From the NCBI GenBank assembly GCA_026874595.1, contig CM049313.1, positions 65,788,159 through 65,852,158 on the forward strand: a stretch of DNA of 64,000 bases, given 5' to 3'. Numbering within the stretch: the first letter of the stretch is position 1; every line of letters begins with the position of its first letter. The translations under genes and the position numbers were made by a program. The notes beneath the pieces were generated by a model. That model worked only from the letters and a program-made list of their open reading frames with translations. It did not search any database and was not told the DNA's origin. The DNA comes from Sipunculus nudus. Lineage: Eukaryota; Annelida; Sipuncula; Golfingiida; Sipunculidae. Positions 44,174 to 56,019 of this stretch are shown here, one piece after another.

Positions 44174-46490
44174 TATCTTTCAGTTGGAAAGACGACAATT
44201 ATTACTGTAAATCCTGTCGTGCTGTTGAGCGCAGAAAAAGAAGAGGCAAACATGATATAAAAATATCAATTCCTCCCAAAAAAAATTATCGAAATATTTC
44301 GAAAAAAAATTTCTACCGACCGATTAATATAACTCACCGGATAAGGAGAATCAACAAAATGAGTGTTGATTACATTTATTCATCAATGAATGCTCTTGTT
44401 CAGCGGTATTAAAAATTAATAACCAATTATTTCGTTCCTTTAACCAGGATGAATAAACCCCGATAAAAGAGAACGCGTCCTGAGTAATCCAAGATGTCTT
44501 CGAAACAAGAAGCCGTTTCCGTTTCATGTTTTTGTTTGAGAATACACACGCACCATGGCGAGAAACAGTTCTCTTTTTCTTCTGTACATAATCACTCTCC
44601 TAAGTCACGATAATACAACATTCTAAGGCTGAAAAAAGCAAAGCTTATCTAGTGAAACAAATACTGGTTGTTGGATAGTCTCACTGCGGTAGTAGCGTAA
44701 TGTCAGCGCCGTTTGCTCGGCAGCGGGCAAACATCATTTAACGATACGATTTCTTCTTTATAACTGTGTAAGTATGATTTATTTGACTTCTGAGACTCTC
44801 CGATGTCATTTGTCATTGAAGTCGACAGCGGATCAAGTGTGCTGAACAAACAGTATTCTGTGATAAAAAAGCGAAAAAAGACCACAGTACTTTAGCATTG
44901 TATTTTTACCAATGGGGATTAGCTTATAAGAAGTTTATGAGTTGTTAAGAGTCCGAAATGATAAAAGATAATACTGATAGAAACGGGATACTTAACACTG
45001 AAGATTCCAAGACGGATATTTTATAATATTAGTCTTCAGGTTACACCAGTGCTAGACAATTTATTACTTTTTCACAACACCTACGCCCCTGTGGGAGGAT
45101 ACAGTAAAAATATTTATGGGTAAAGCTAACCTTAAATGTATTCATACAACAATGTTTTTATTTTGAATTTTCAAGATTTCGGTTCAGTGACCATCACTGC
45201 CACTAAATGAACAAACCTGCAAGTGTTCGGGCCTAATATACAATCGTCAATCAAATTCATCGAACAAATTTAAAAAAAAAATACTTAGGTTTTATATGAC
45301 GTTTTGTGATTTGTCAGACTATTCCTCTCGTTAATGCTAAACGTTTGGTCTATAACTTGCACCAGGCGTGAAACATTTGATTGGTTCAATTGCTTGTTCA
45401 TTATTCTTGAAATAAACGCCAGAGCGGCTCGCTGAATCAGTGTGAAATCTGTGAAAGCATAACTACCAAAGACTTGATAATATGAAGATGACCCAGATAC
45501 CACATAAAAATCTCCATATGCAGCTGATAATGATGCTGATACATAAGCTGTAGACAATATATAAACAATTAAAAGACTGTCAAGTAATGATTTATAGCAA
45601 ACACCCAAAGCTTCGATTCGATAATCAATCATAGGATTATTTTCATCACAAATTAAAAAAGTCTTATTTGACCGCGGGTCCTGACTAGAGATGTCATGTC
45701 AAGTTCATCAATAAGGAGAAATCTTACACACACACACCTACACCCGGATACCCAAACCCGCGGGGCATTAGCTTTGACACACACTTCCGAGAACTAGCAG
45801 TTCCGCTAAGGTGGGGACGAAGAGCTACCAGGGTGAAAAGAGGCATTGACGTAGCGCATTATTTCCGAGTACGTTCATTTGCATATTGCACTCTAATGTA
45901 ATGCCCTCCTGTCGAAGCGAAACCTACTAATAAGCATTTAAAACAATAGAGAAAAGTTCCTTTATTCTGTATATATACGCAAAGGCTTGACGTCACACCA
46001 GTATTAGATTAAGCTAATAAGGAATTTCCTAGCCATCCTTGACGAAACTGTAAGTTGATATTCCACTGAGAATCTACATATAATATATCTTTGCTGTATG
46101 TCCTTTTGAAGTTTGATACAATCATACAAGTATGTCCTATTAACCAACACTCCATCATAAATAGAATACCCTAGATTACTTGGATATACTTGTGAGGACT
46201 ATTTGCCGCCTTTATGAATATGAATTTGATTCCATGTACACTTTCTAACTATATTGCACAGCCCTCAAAACAGGACGTTGTCACACACACAAGGATCCAA
46301 ATTTAATCGATACCATCGTTATGAGGATTTGCAAGAGACTTCACCAACATGTTTTTTTTCAGTATTTTCGAAGATTTAACAGCTTTTCCTTGCGAGGACC
46401 AGTGTGCAGGTCCTCCTATGTTAAAAGGTCCGCCGCCAACGTTTGTGTGCAGTTTTCTTAAAGACACACATAAACACACACATATATTTA
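44174..46490. other. Unassigned DNA
   Basis: No element ends or RNA gene. A 115-aa minus-strand frame (45285-45632) is the only longer open frame and is listed separately. A GC-richer patch near 45690-45860 is unexplained. Confidence 0.4.
45285..45632 (-). other. Unrecognised 115-aa open frame
   Basis: The frame opens MIDYRIEALGVCYKSLLDSL and is rich in Ser, Tyr and Ala in its middle part (SAAYGDFYVVSGSSSYYQVF). A hydrophobic stretch near residues 15-35 could be membrane-associated. No family is recognised. There is no splice, start-context or codon-bias support. It may be chance or an exon. Confidence 0.15.
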
Positions 46491-46495
46491 TATTA

Positions 46496-46497
<2 letters not shown>

Positions 46498-46536
<39 letters not shown>
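46498..46536. repeat. (TA)n microsatellite
   Basis: An uninterrupted TA run. Confidence 0.97.
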
Positions 46537-46540
<4 letters not shown>

Positions 46541-46549
46541 AAGACATTT

Positions 46550-47880
46550 TATTGATAGATTGATTGATTCTTTATTTCCTCCTTGGCAAGAATAGAGTAC
46601 AATTAACCATTCAGTACATAAAAGGTACAAGATATATGAACCGTGAGCAAAAAGTGAAAGTAATAAGGTCAAATTAGAAAGTATGCACAGATAAATAGTT
46701 AAGATTCAAATATCTAATCATAAAATATACAAAGTGTAAAGCGATATTGGGATATAATAGTTAAATGGGCTGTTTTACGACAAAAACATATATCTACAAA
46801 ATAAAAAAAAATGCTATAGTAAATTCATTTAATGCGTTAAGCAAATAACCAAATTAAATATATAGTCATAAAATATACAAAATACAGTGCTATATTTAAA
46901 TGTTAATTGTTAATTAAGAAGAAAATCCCAACTTGATAACTGAAAATGTAATTCGAATTATATTTCTAACTAACTGAAATATAATTTTCAGAAATATACA
47001 ATATTCCTCATATCCGTTAAATAGACTGCCTTAAAGACAAAAACGTATATCCATACATTTGTGGTCAGGTAAACTATAAGGCTGATAGTATGATATATTC
47101 AATTTTATGCTCTTAGCAAATAACTATACTGTCTCCTACTATGTGAAAATATTAACTGTATTTAGAAGAAAGTCGCAGCTTGATCACTAATAACCATCTT
47201 CGTACTGTACTTCGAACAATATTTTTGACTGAGTAACAATTAGCAAACGGAATTCACAATATTCCTCAAACCCACTAAATAGTCTATCTTGGAGATCAAA
47301 ACATATATCCACACTGTTATGGTCGGGTAAGCTACGAGTAATGCTATGGTAAAATCAGATTATCACTGACCGATAGAAAATTAAAATAAATGTCTGGTCC
47401 AAAAATAAATAAAGCGCAGTGTTATATTAAAATACTAAATGTTATCTAATTAGACAATCGCAACTTGATAACTGAAAAAACTATCTTCGTAATGTGATTC
47501 GAATAATATAACTAACTGACTGAAATATAACTGGCAAAAATTTAAAAAAAGTTCTCATATCAGTTAAATAGGCTTTCTTGAAGACCAAAACATACATCCA
47601 CAAATTTATGGTCAGGAAAATTATATAAGGCTAATGCTATGGAAAATTCAATTTTATCTTAATTATTTCTCGAAAAAAATGTCTTACTCTGCTAGAAATA
47701 AAGGACAGTCAGTAAAGAAATGACCCAAAATATCCTCTTGAAAGGAGTTGCCAAAATTACAAATAACGCTCTCACCCGGATCTGCTAAACAAAGCAACCT
47801 TACTAAACTTATTTGATTCCGTGCAATATAATAAAGACTAAAAGTTCTCTCTGTCAACTAAAGGTGGATTCCCAAGAAAC
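46550..47880 (-). mobile_element. LINE 3' end with internal tandem repeats
   Basis: On the minus strand the 3' end reads CAAGGAGGAAATAAAG followed by AATC repeats (+ strand about 46552-46572), a CR1/L2-style tail. Near 47680-47780 the minus strand encodes CNFGNSFQEDILGHFFTDCP, the Cys/His C-terminal motif seen after the RT domain in such LINEs. Between them a 254-290-bp unit recurs four times (GTTAAATRGRCT...GACAAAAACATAT near 46761, 47015, 47274 and 47564). The RT itself is missing, so the copy is strongly 5'-truncated. Target duplications were not found. Confidence 0.65.
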
Positions 47881-49385
47881 GGTGACATAAATGTATAGCA
47901 TTATATATTATTCGTTTCCAGGTAAAATAATCTTGAAAAAATCCCGCCATTATAAATTTAGAAAAGAAATTACAAACTCCGCATTTATTCATAGTATCAA
48001 CAATTTAGGAATGAAACCTTTTCTTATAGTAAATGAAAAAAAATTGCGATTGAAAAAGCATGAATCCTGCAGCCTTTAAGAGGACAGTGTGAAGGCACAA
48101 ATATATGTATGAAGAGATTGTGAGTGCGATTGGACCCGTAGCGGTACATATCCTGTATTTACGAATCACAATATTACCGAACTGACCCATGTATTCGTCA
48201 TTTTATTCAAACAAAGTAAACAAGATTAAACCACAAGATTAACTCTGTACTCGCCTTCTAAACATCTAATTAATTATCCCTGACAAAAAAAATATCTACA
48301 CGTTTATGTGATGTCACACGGTATCAAACGAGCGGTTTTCGAACTTATATTCGCGTTTCCTTGTGCAAAGGAGCCCGGAAATGGAGGCATGCAAAATCTT
48401 AATTTGACATGACTTCTACCATTCCCAATGTTCTAATTTAGAAAATTTGTCTCTGAATTGTAAACTGATAAAACATAATACTGACAACTAATATAACCAT
48501 TAAAGTAAATTGATCCTATTTGGAATACATTTAATTTGAACGTTAATGAGATCTCTAACGTTTGATATCAAAGGGAATGTATTTTTAGTTGGATAGTTTA
48601 AATAAAGTCAACTTTTATCTGGATCATCTTACATTTTTAAAGACAAAAGAAATACATGTAAAAATGTGTCACTACATAATTAATAGAAAGTAATGTGGGA
48701 GTTTTATAGAGTTGAGGTTCAACATTAGCTTACAAAGGGCATGTTGCTAAATCCGGTCAAGGAACGTGCGTTCGCTGTTAACATGCTATATTTATAGGAA
48801 AAATGAGTAGCACGATGCTGGGGTCCCATCTGGTGTTGTCATGATAGAAAACGGCCATGGATGAAATTCAGCTGGATCACGCGAAGAAAGAATTTCTTTT
48901 CACATCCAGTTTTTCTGCCTCCTGAACTAAGCATACGTTTAAAAAGTGTTTATAGGTTTTATGTAGAAAGAAAAGGGTAGCTTGATCTCTGACGGAAATG
49001 TTTACGGAAGGCGTTGTGTAATATCAATGTCCGCTTTCGGGCAACATGGTGAATTTGACGACTCTAAAAACAAGCTTCTTCCCTTAATTTATTATGCAAA
49101 CATGTGTGTTTATTTCAAAGCCGCTCAGCTGAATAACAAGTGAGGCTCTTATGAAAAGTTGATCTATTCAAGAATGAAATACGCTCTGTAAGCTGAAATG
49201 TAGTCGCGCATATCTGCTATGCATTTAACGATTTAACACAACACAAAATATTTTAGTATCATCTTGTTTTTAGACTTTGAAGAAACACCAGTGTTGTTTT
49301 AACAACCCAATCAACCTGGGTACATGACGGCACCGTGGATCATTACCTAATTACCTTAAAATATTTTGATCACATGATGATTATG

Positions 49386-49452
49386 TATAAACCTAGCGCC
49401 CTTTCGGCCCTCTGGCATCAGACAGTCTGCGATCATCGTTCTGGTGTTAGGT
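49386..49452 (+). promoter_or_regulatory. Candidate TATA promoter with short first exon
   Basis: TATAAA (49386-49391) is followed at the usual distance by an initiator-like GCATCAGACAGTC (49416-49428) and then by a strong donor TTAG/GTAAGG at 49450/49451. That would give a roughly 30-nt untranslated first exon. No downstream acceptor or protein is identified. Confidence 0.25.
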
Positions 49453-49588
49453 AAGGCTTACCACGTATGCAGCTGAAAAGAAATGACTATAGAGTCGTTT
49501 ATTCACAGCTAGTATTAACCTTTCTTGAATCACTAAATAAAACTGGTTTTACATGGTTGTAGCCACATGACGAACTCGGGAGTGGAAT

Positions 49589-49675
49589 AACCCCTATTTG
49601 AACCCCCATTTGAATAACCCATATTTGAACCCCCTTTTGAATAATCCCTATTTAAACACCAATTTGAACCCCTAT
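49589..49675. repeat. Short tandem repeat of AACCCC and TTTGAAT words
   Basis: Units such as AACCCCTATTTGAACCCCC and ATTTGAATAACCC recur three to four times at about 28-bp spacing. Confidence 0.75.
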
Positions 49676-50171
49676 TGTGTCAAAGTTGTGAAACATCAAT
49701 AGAACTGCTGACAATCACTTTAATGTCCAGAACTTGCAACTGTCATGAATACTCTAATTATTTCTAGCCTGATTGAAACCTGAAATCCGAGAGGGTTATA
49801 ATTATAACATATCCTTCTTATTGTAGGTTTGCCATGTTCATCCTCACTTACCATTAACAATGCTACTAACAGGCCATGGACCGGTCATCTCAATATAACC
49901 ACTGTAACAGAGATTAAAAAACTTTTCCAGTAAGGGCCACATGACCGAATTTGTCATAGCCTCGCGGGCCGCATTCAACAACCCATCTCTCAAAATGATA
50001 TGTTATTTTTACACAAAAAAAATACATTTTTTTCACACTATTATGTCCAATTTGAAATACTTTATATATCACAAGACTAAAATAATACTTTGTCCATTGC
50101 TATTTTTCAGTTTATGTTTACAGTAAGACCGCCAAAATCATTGTATAGTGTCCTCTTGGCGGTTCCAAGGT

Positions 50172-50203
50172 GGGGGGGGGGGGGGGGGGGGGGTTGGGGG
50201 GCG
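50172..50203. repeat. Poly-G tract
   Basis: Twenty-two G, then TT, then six G. Directly visible. Confidence 0.95.
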
Positions 50204-50467
50204 GTCGCATCCAAGACTCAGCGTCCTCTGGAAATTTCACTTAGTCTAATACTATTAAATTTTCTAAAACACCATAAAGAAATTACTGTCATTGGTATCC
50301 GCACATTTGGGACTTATTTCTGCATTTCATTAGGTTTGATCCTGCAAATTGACATTTTTTCATCTTCTGCAACTGATATTTCTAATTGGAATTAAAACAT
50401 TACTATGCTGTTTGGAATTATTGTGAGGTGTTTATACACACACGCTGACAGACACATATATACATAT

Positions 50468-51262
50468 TGTTAGAGGTGCCCCGTTTTATTGTGTGCAGCG
50501 GTCTTACAGATGATTGTTTTATTGTGCACACGGATGTTCCATGTGTTGTTGGCATTTTGTTCGTGTGCCGTGCGTAGCTTGTGTTGTGGCGGCCTCGCCT
50601 TGCCGGATGTTGCAGGCTCGGTTTAATCCGCATTGGTTGAATCCTAGATACACAGCGTTCTTTGTTCTGGTATGTTCTTTGAACGTAGTGAGATTCTTTA
50701 GAATGTTCGAGCAATTTTTTGCTGGAGGGGAAAAGTTGTAAATAGGGGGCTGTTTTTTTAGAGCCGAGAGAGAGGTGAATAAATATTTCAGCGGACACAG
50801 AAGCCTGTATGTCAGTTCTTGGGACCTATTCCGATAAGTGCGGCATATAAAGATTTTCTTCAGATTTTCTTCTGGATTTTGTGACGAATCTTATTTGGTC
50901 TTCAGTTTACTTTCTATAATGTTACAAGAGCTGTTATTCTCCACGAGAATTTGTGTGGACTTTTCATCCGGCTTATCTATTTTAAAGGACTTATCGATGT
51001 GACAGTGGTGGTATCCAGGTACTGTGCACTGTTGTTATACTGCTGTTATACTGTGTAATTGTATTGATTTAGTGTATTGTAAAGTTAGGGTTTTTTTAAG
51101 AATAAATTATAGTTATTTGTTTACAAAAGACCACTGACTTCTTTATTCATTCCCCTAGAGATTTCATGCTGCCTAGAGTAACAGAATCTGATTTTTTTAT
51201 CTCCTTGACAAAGTTAGTGTTCATCACGCATACGTGATCTGTTGATATTAGGTTCCGTAACG
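50468..51262 (+). mobile_element. Solo LTR of the Gmr1-like family, older copy
   Basis: Starts TGTTAGAGGTGC and ends GGTTCCGTAACG, one change in each terminal hexamer. The interior aligns with 38778-39527: TAGAGCCGAGAGAGAGG, TGGGACCTATTCCGATAA, AAAGTTAGGG, AATAAATTATAGTTATTTG and CATCACGCATACGTGATC. The weak TATA version is TTGTAAATAGGGGGC near 50736. No matching 4-bp flanks were found, and it has more changes than the other copies, so it is probably older. Confidence 0.9.
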
Positions 51263-51289
51263 TCAAAAATGCTTTGCTATATATCATAC

Positions 51290-51596
51290 CAGTGGCGGAT
51301 TTGCAGGGGGCAGCAGCCGCACACCCCAGGATGAGCTGCAACAGCTTTCATTTTATCCATTTTATTTTTACCCAATTTTCGTTTTCATTGTTTCCGGATA
51401 CCCTTCCAACCCCCCCCCCCCCCCCCCCCCCCACGTACCTGTCATTAGCCTTAATAGAAACAGGGATCATTTTTATATATAACTTAGTTTTCATAAAACC
51501 CTTCAAACGCCAACCCAATATAAGCCCCCCTCCCCTCTCGAATATTTGGATCCGTCATTGATTACGTCCCCCCCCCCCATCCTGGCTACGCCGTTG
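51290..51596. mobile_element. hAT-like MITE with long C-runs
   Basis: The left end CAGTGGCGGATTTGCAGGGG and the right end (reverse complement CAACGGCGTAGCCAGGATGG) fit the same CAGNGGCG...CCAGG inverted-repeat family. C-runs at about 51411-51432 and 51568-51577 lie inside. Confidence 0.5.
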
Positions 51597-51814
51597 CGAT
51601 AAATTTCCAGACGGTCCGGTAGATTTTCTGCTCTTATACAGTACCAAGCCACCAGTAAGTGACTGGCATAAGGGAATTTAGCAATTGTAGATGGGGACAT
51701 TTGTAACTGACTGTCACCATATTTAACATCACCGCCTTACAATGGGCAGCTATTTATTTTCAAAGTGTTTCCTTGTTATGCGAAGAAAACCGGAATATTC
51801 CTGACAAAACATTG

Positions 51815-51824
51815 TATATATATA

Positions 51825-51901
<77 letters not shown>
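51815..51901. repeat. Compound (TA)n(GA)n microsatellite
   Basis: The TA run to about 51858 passes directly into a GA run to about 51901, then a G-run. Confidence 0.97.
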
Positions 51902-51907
<6 letters not shown>

Positions 51908-52229
51908 AGAAAAGCTCTATTGCAGGGTAGCATATACCAGGACACGGGTCTCATGCATGAGTAATCCGGTTCCCCCACTTAGTTAATAAGATTATGGTAC
52001 CAAGCCGTAAAAAAATTAAAGCATTTAGCTCTTATGGTGTTATTTATATTTTCTCACCACTGCCACCAGTTGTTATTTGCTAGGATGGGCAAACGATTAA
52101 AATGTTGCCAAAGCAGACATAAGCAGAATGAGAGAACTTTACACCTAGTATATTTATATCTCCCCCCCCCCCTTACCCCTCCAGGGGACACATATTGTTT
52201 TCAGTGCCGTCGTCTGTCGTCGCAAGTCG

Positions 52230-53190
52230 TCGTCTGTAGGATATCTTGTGAACGCGATAACTTTTGAAGAGCTGCAGATTTCCCTCAGCAATTTAAAATA
52301 CTGATGGTTTTCAACAAAATCTCGGACGAGGTGACCTTGACCTCAATCTTCAAGGTCAAATCTGCGGAAATGTAAATTTTTTGTAGGATATCTTGTAACG
52401 CGAAAACTTTGAAAGGCTGCATATTTCCCTCCGAAATTTGAAGCACTGATTTTCCTACCGAGACCCATTGACCTTGACCTTCATCTTCAAGGTCAATCTG
52501 CTGAAATGTAAAAATTTTAGTTATCTTGTGAAAATGATAACTTTTGAAAGGGCTGCGTATTTTTCTCCGAAATTTGACACACTTATGCTTCCTACAAACA
52601 TCTCGCAAGAGTTCGAAACCCAGTAACCTTGCCTTCATCTTCAAGTTCAAATCTGCTGAATGTATTTTTTTGTGATTGGTACACCAATTGTCCCTACAAT
52701 GTTCACAAAGGAGGTTGAATACCCGTGAAGTAGACCTTTATCTTCGAGGTCAAATCTGCCGAATTGTTATTTTTTGGTTTTATATTTTGAACATGATAAC
52801 TTTTGAAGAGCTGCATGTTTTCTGCCGAAGTTTGACACACTAATGGTCCCTACTAAAATCTCGGAAGATTCCGAAACCCAGTGACCTTGACCTTTATCTT
52901 CAAGTTCGAATCTGCCGAAATGAAAAATTATTTATGAAACCCATAACCTTCGAAGTATTCCACGTTTTGTCCTCAAATTTGGTACACCGATTGTTCCTAC
53001 ATAGATCTCGAAGGAGTTCGAAAGCTGGTGACTTTAACCAAAATCTTCAAGCTTGACTCAGCCAAATTATAGTTATTTATAGTTTTTTAACCTTTGAAGG
53101 ATGGGATATTTTCCTCCCAAATTTGAAACAATTTGATTGTTCCTACCAAAATCATGGATGAGTTTCAAACCTGGTGACCTCACAGGGTCA
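52230..53190 (+). repeat. Diverged tandem repeat, about 140-bp unit, with AGGTCA half-sites
   Basis: Six or more units start with a TTTGAAG-type phrase (near 52262, 52401, 52540, 52800, 52945 and 53092). They continue with a CTCCGAAATTTG-type phrase and TTCCTAC, then GTGACCTTGACCT, ATCTTCAAGGTCAAATCTG and CTGAAATG. The inverted words TGACCTTGA and TCAAGGTCA recur per unit. This repeat style is common in bivalve DNA. Confidence 0.8.
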
Positions 53191-53199
53191 GATCTCTCA

Positions 53200-55070
53200 C
53201 CTTGTCTTCATTGATTCAACCTATATGCAAACCGGGGGGGGGGCATTTCCAAGTGCGAAAAAAAGCCATTCAGTGTGTAGTTGCTGCATCTCCGGACAAA
53301 GTATTCATGTTGCAGTATATAAGACCAAATATTATACGACCTCCAATCGGCTCTTTATAAGATGATCAAATGAAGTTATACAATCCCTTTTTATTCAATA
53401 GGTGTAACACGCATGTCTTAGAGAAGGAATTCTCCCTCCAGCAATAGATAGATTTCAATCATAAGCCTCGGAATGACAGTGGAAGCAATGTGCAGGACTG
53501 TGGTTGAAATCCGGATGATTTCTTTTGCCATCAAATCCCTCATCATGTGACATCAACCAATCGTTAACACAAATAAACACAAAATAAATCTGCATAACAA
53601 ACAAATTCTAATGTACATCTTGTTAATTACCTAAAACTATATACACAACATAATCTTCTAAAAAAATATGAGAAAAAAAACAGACACGGCCAGTCCTTGT
53701 CATAACTCTCTCTACAATCAAAGTAGGTCAACTTGACCTACTTACCGTATAAGTCGTGAAGTAATGCGGTCTGAGTATTGCAACAGATAGTGAATGCCAG
53801 TGGATCAGCCATTCAGAAATATACAATAACAACAACAAATACCGTAATAATGAAGAGGGTATGGGGCATATAGATAATAATAAATATTCCAATGATAAGA
53901 AAAAGCAGGAAAACATACATGCATTTTAAATGTAACCATTTTTGTTCATATTTAACTTATTGAAACTATGTAGAGGAGAAGGGATAGTCCGTACAATATG
54001 TAGTGTCTCATAATTCTACTTTCATGATCCATGGTAATTACAGAATTTGCATTAACTACAGAAAAATCTAGTCATACTCAATAATATTAGATCTTCCCTT
54101 GGAAGATGCTTACATATAAAAGTACATGGAATAACATGCACGGTTAAAAGATACAATAAGCCAGATATTGCCGTTAACAACATGTTTTCGCCATTATCCA
54201 TGTTACACTTATACATGCGACTCTTTTTCATTTACTCATAAAAAATAAATTTCACAAATTAATCGCGATCATCGTTTTCATCGTTATCATTAGTTTTTGT
54301 GATAACCGTGAAATGCCAAAATGTCTACCGTATATTAAGCCGTATGTATTTAGCCTGTTTTCGGGGATATTTATTGAGAACACGTATCCTTGTATCTTTG
54401 TGTGGCCGACAGTTTTTTTTTCTATAAAGAGATCCATGGTCTGTTGGATGTTTTTTTGTCTGTTGAAAGAAGATGAAGGTAAATATACGAATTTTTTATT
54501 ATAAAATTTTCTGGGTTTTTTTTTATTTGAAGGAGACTAGGAAAACAAAGGGATCATAATTTGTTGTTACGAAAGGGCAAATCTCTGAAGATTTCTGAAT
54601 AATGCAACATTATGCCATTATATTCCGAAATATGACGTCTATCAACTAAAGATAATCGCTTGAACCTTAAATATAGGCCAGAAAATACCGATCTAGTTGC
54701 AAAAAGGATGATTGTTTTGTTTATATTCATTTTGTTTATATTCATGTAGGGGCCAGCCATCATATTACATATGCCTGCATCAAGTAAAATCATCAGGCGC
54801 AAAACCTTTCCAGTTCTGCACATATGCAACCAATTAACCACCTTTTCGTTTGTCAACGTTTACCATGTACTGTGTTAATTGACAGCTTGTAGATATAAAC
54901 AAGCTCAGATATTCGTCACAGAATAGTTATAAGACCTTTTCTGAACTGAAATTACCTACATTTTATTGATATGTACATAGAGTAGACAAAATAAGTAATC
55001 ACCAATTGTACAGATAAGGAAGGTGAATGACTGGCCCACAGGCATCGGCAGTGTTCGAAATGGAGACCTA
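53200..55070. other. Unassigned DNA
   Basis: AT-rich, with no recognised element or coding region beyond short frames. Confidence 0.4.
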
Positions 55071-55074
55071 AGCC

Positions 55075-55351
55075 AAAAAAAAGTATGGTTCTCAGGTTTT
55101 TTTTTTCAGAAATAAGTGCAGGCGGGCGGTTTTTTTATTGCCTTTTTTATGTTTCAAAAAATGTCATGTGATCAAGGAAAAGCACGATAAAAACAATTTT
55201 TTTCTAAACAGGTTAAAGCACTACATAACAGGAAATCTTATCAAAATCAAATTATTGCATCTTCTTGAAAGATGAAAATCAAAATAAGTATTTTTGATGG
55301 GGGGGAGGGTGAAATTGACGCGGGCTATGCCTGAGAACCATAACTTTTTTT
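55075..55351. mobile_element. 277-bp MITE-like element with 22-bp inverted ends
   Basis: The left end AAAAAAAAGTATGGTTCTCAGG (55075-55096) and the right end (55330-55351) are inverted copies; the right copy in reverse complement starts AAAAAAAGTTATGGTTCTC. The inside is T-rich and non-coding. The target duplication and superfamily are unclear. Confidence 0.65.
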
Positions 55352-55359
55352 GTTCGGCA

Positions 55360-55695
55360 CGCAGGTTATCTTCCAAAGAAACCTGTAGAAAATGAATGAG
55401 TCAAAATGACTTTTATTCTGTCCATCGAATCTTTTACAATCAGGTATATTTTTTTCTGCCGAAGCATATTGGTTTCTTTATATTTAGTGATTCAACAAAA
55501 ATGAAGTGTCAACATTCAATAAATAAATCAGTTTTTAAATGAAACCCTGACAGAAGAAGATTGAGTTGGGTTGGCTGCCCCCTCCCATCTGGTGCAAAAT
55601 TTTTAATCCACTTTTACATGGACATATTTCCTTATTTCACACAATAAATAAATGACTGGCAAATAATTTTGAGGGGTTGACAGTACTATACACCC
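55360..55695. other. Unassigned DNA
   Basis: Nothing recognised. Confidence 0.35.
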
Positions 55696-55697
55696 CT

Positions 55698-55699
<2 letters not shown>

Positions 55700-55731
<32 letters not shown>
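55700..55731. repeat. (CA)n microsatellite
   Basis: A perfect CA run. Confidence 0.97.
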
Positions 55732-55734
<3 letters not shown>

Positions 55735-55943
55735 AACAGTTGTTCCGGGACAATCGCTGCCTCTAACCCCTGGTCCCCACGCCCATGAGAGCTAGCGCAA
55801 ACAGGGACCGGACAGAGCTATAGTGGTGGATGGACTACGGAGTGGACGACCTCGGAAACAAGGTCAAGGTAAATAATTATTTTGGAAAAATCTTTGCTTG
55901 CACAGTTGCATTGATTCCAATGCAAGTGTGCAAAAAACATTTA

Positions 55944-55944
<1 letters not shown>

Positions 55945-56010
<66 letters not shown>

Positions 56011-56014
56011 GAGG
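55945..56014. repeat. Compound (TA)n(GA)n microsatellite
   Basis: TA units to about 55971, then GA units with AAAG interruptions. Same architecture as 51815-51901. Confidence 0.96.
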
Positions 56015-56019
56015 GAGGA

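Larger units (their letters stand above)
47890..50165. other. Unassigned DNA
   Basis: It contains the short AACCCC/TTTGAAT repeat at 49589-49675 and a promoter-like site at 49386 (both listed). Otherwise nothing is recognised. Confidence 0.4.

Noticed and set aside
44107-44260. 68-aa frame continuing RT into RNase H.
   Set aside because: The DNA from 44107 to 44173 is the LTR end; the amino-acid continuity is accidental.
49845-49980. hAT transposase-type remnant, suggested by CCTCGCGGGCCGCATTC.
   Set aside because: Too short and with no terminal repeats; only a vague resemblance.
50172-50203. Functional G-quadruplex element.
   Set aside because: A homopolymer G-run could fold, but no promoter, telomere or switch context supports function.
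51765-51986. Arg/Glu- or Ser/Leu-repeat proteins (also near 55877-56132 and 57240).
   Set aside because: Pure translations of TA, GA and CT microsatellites.
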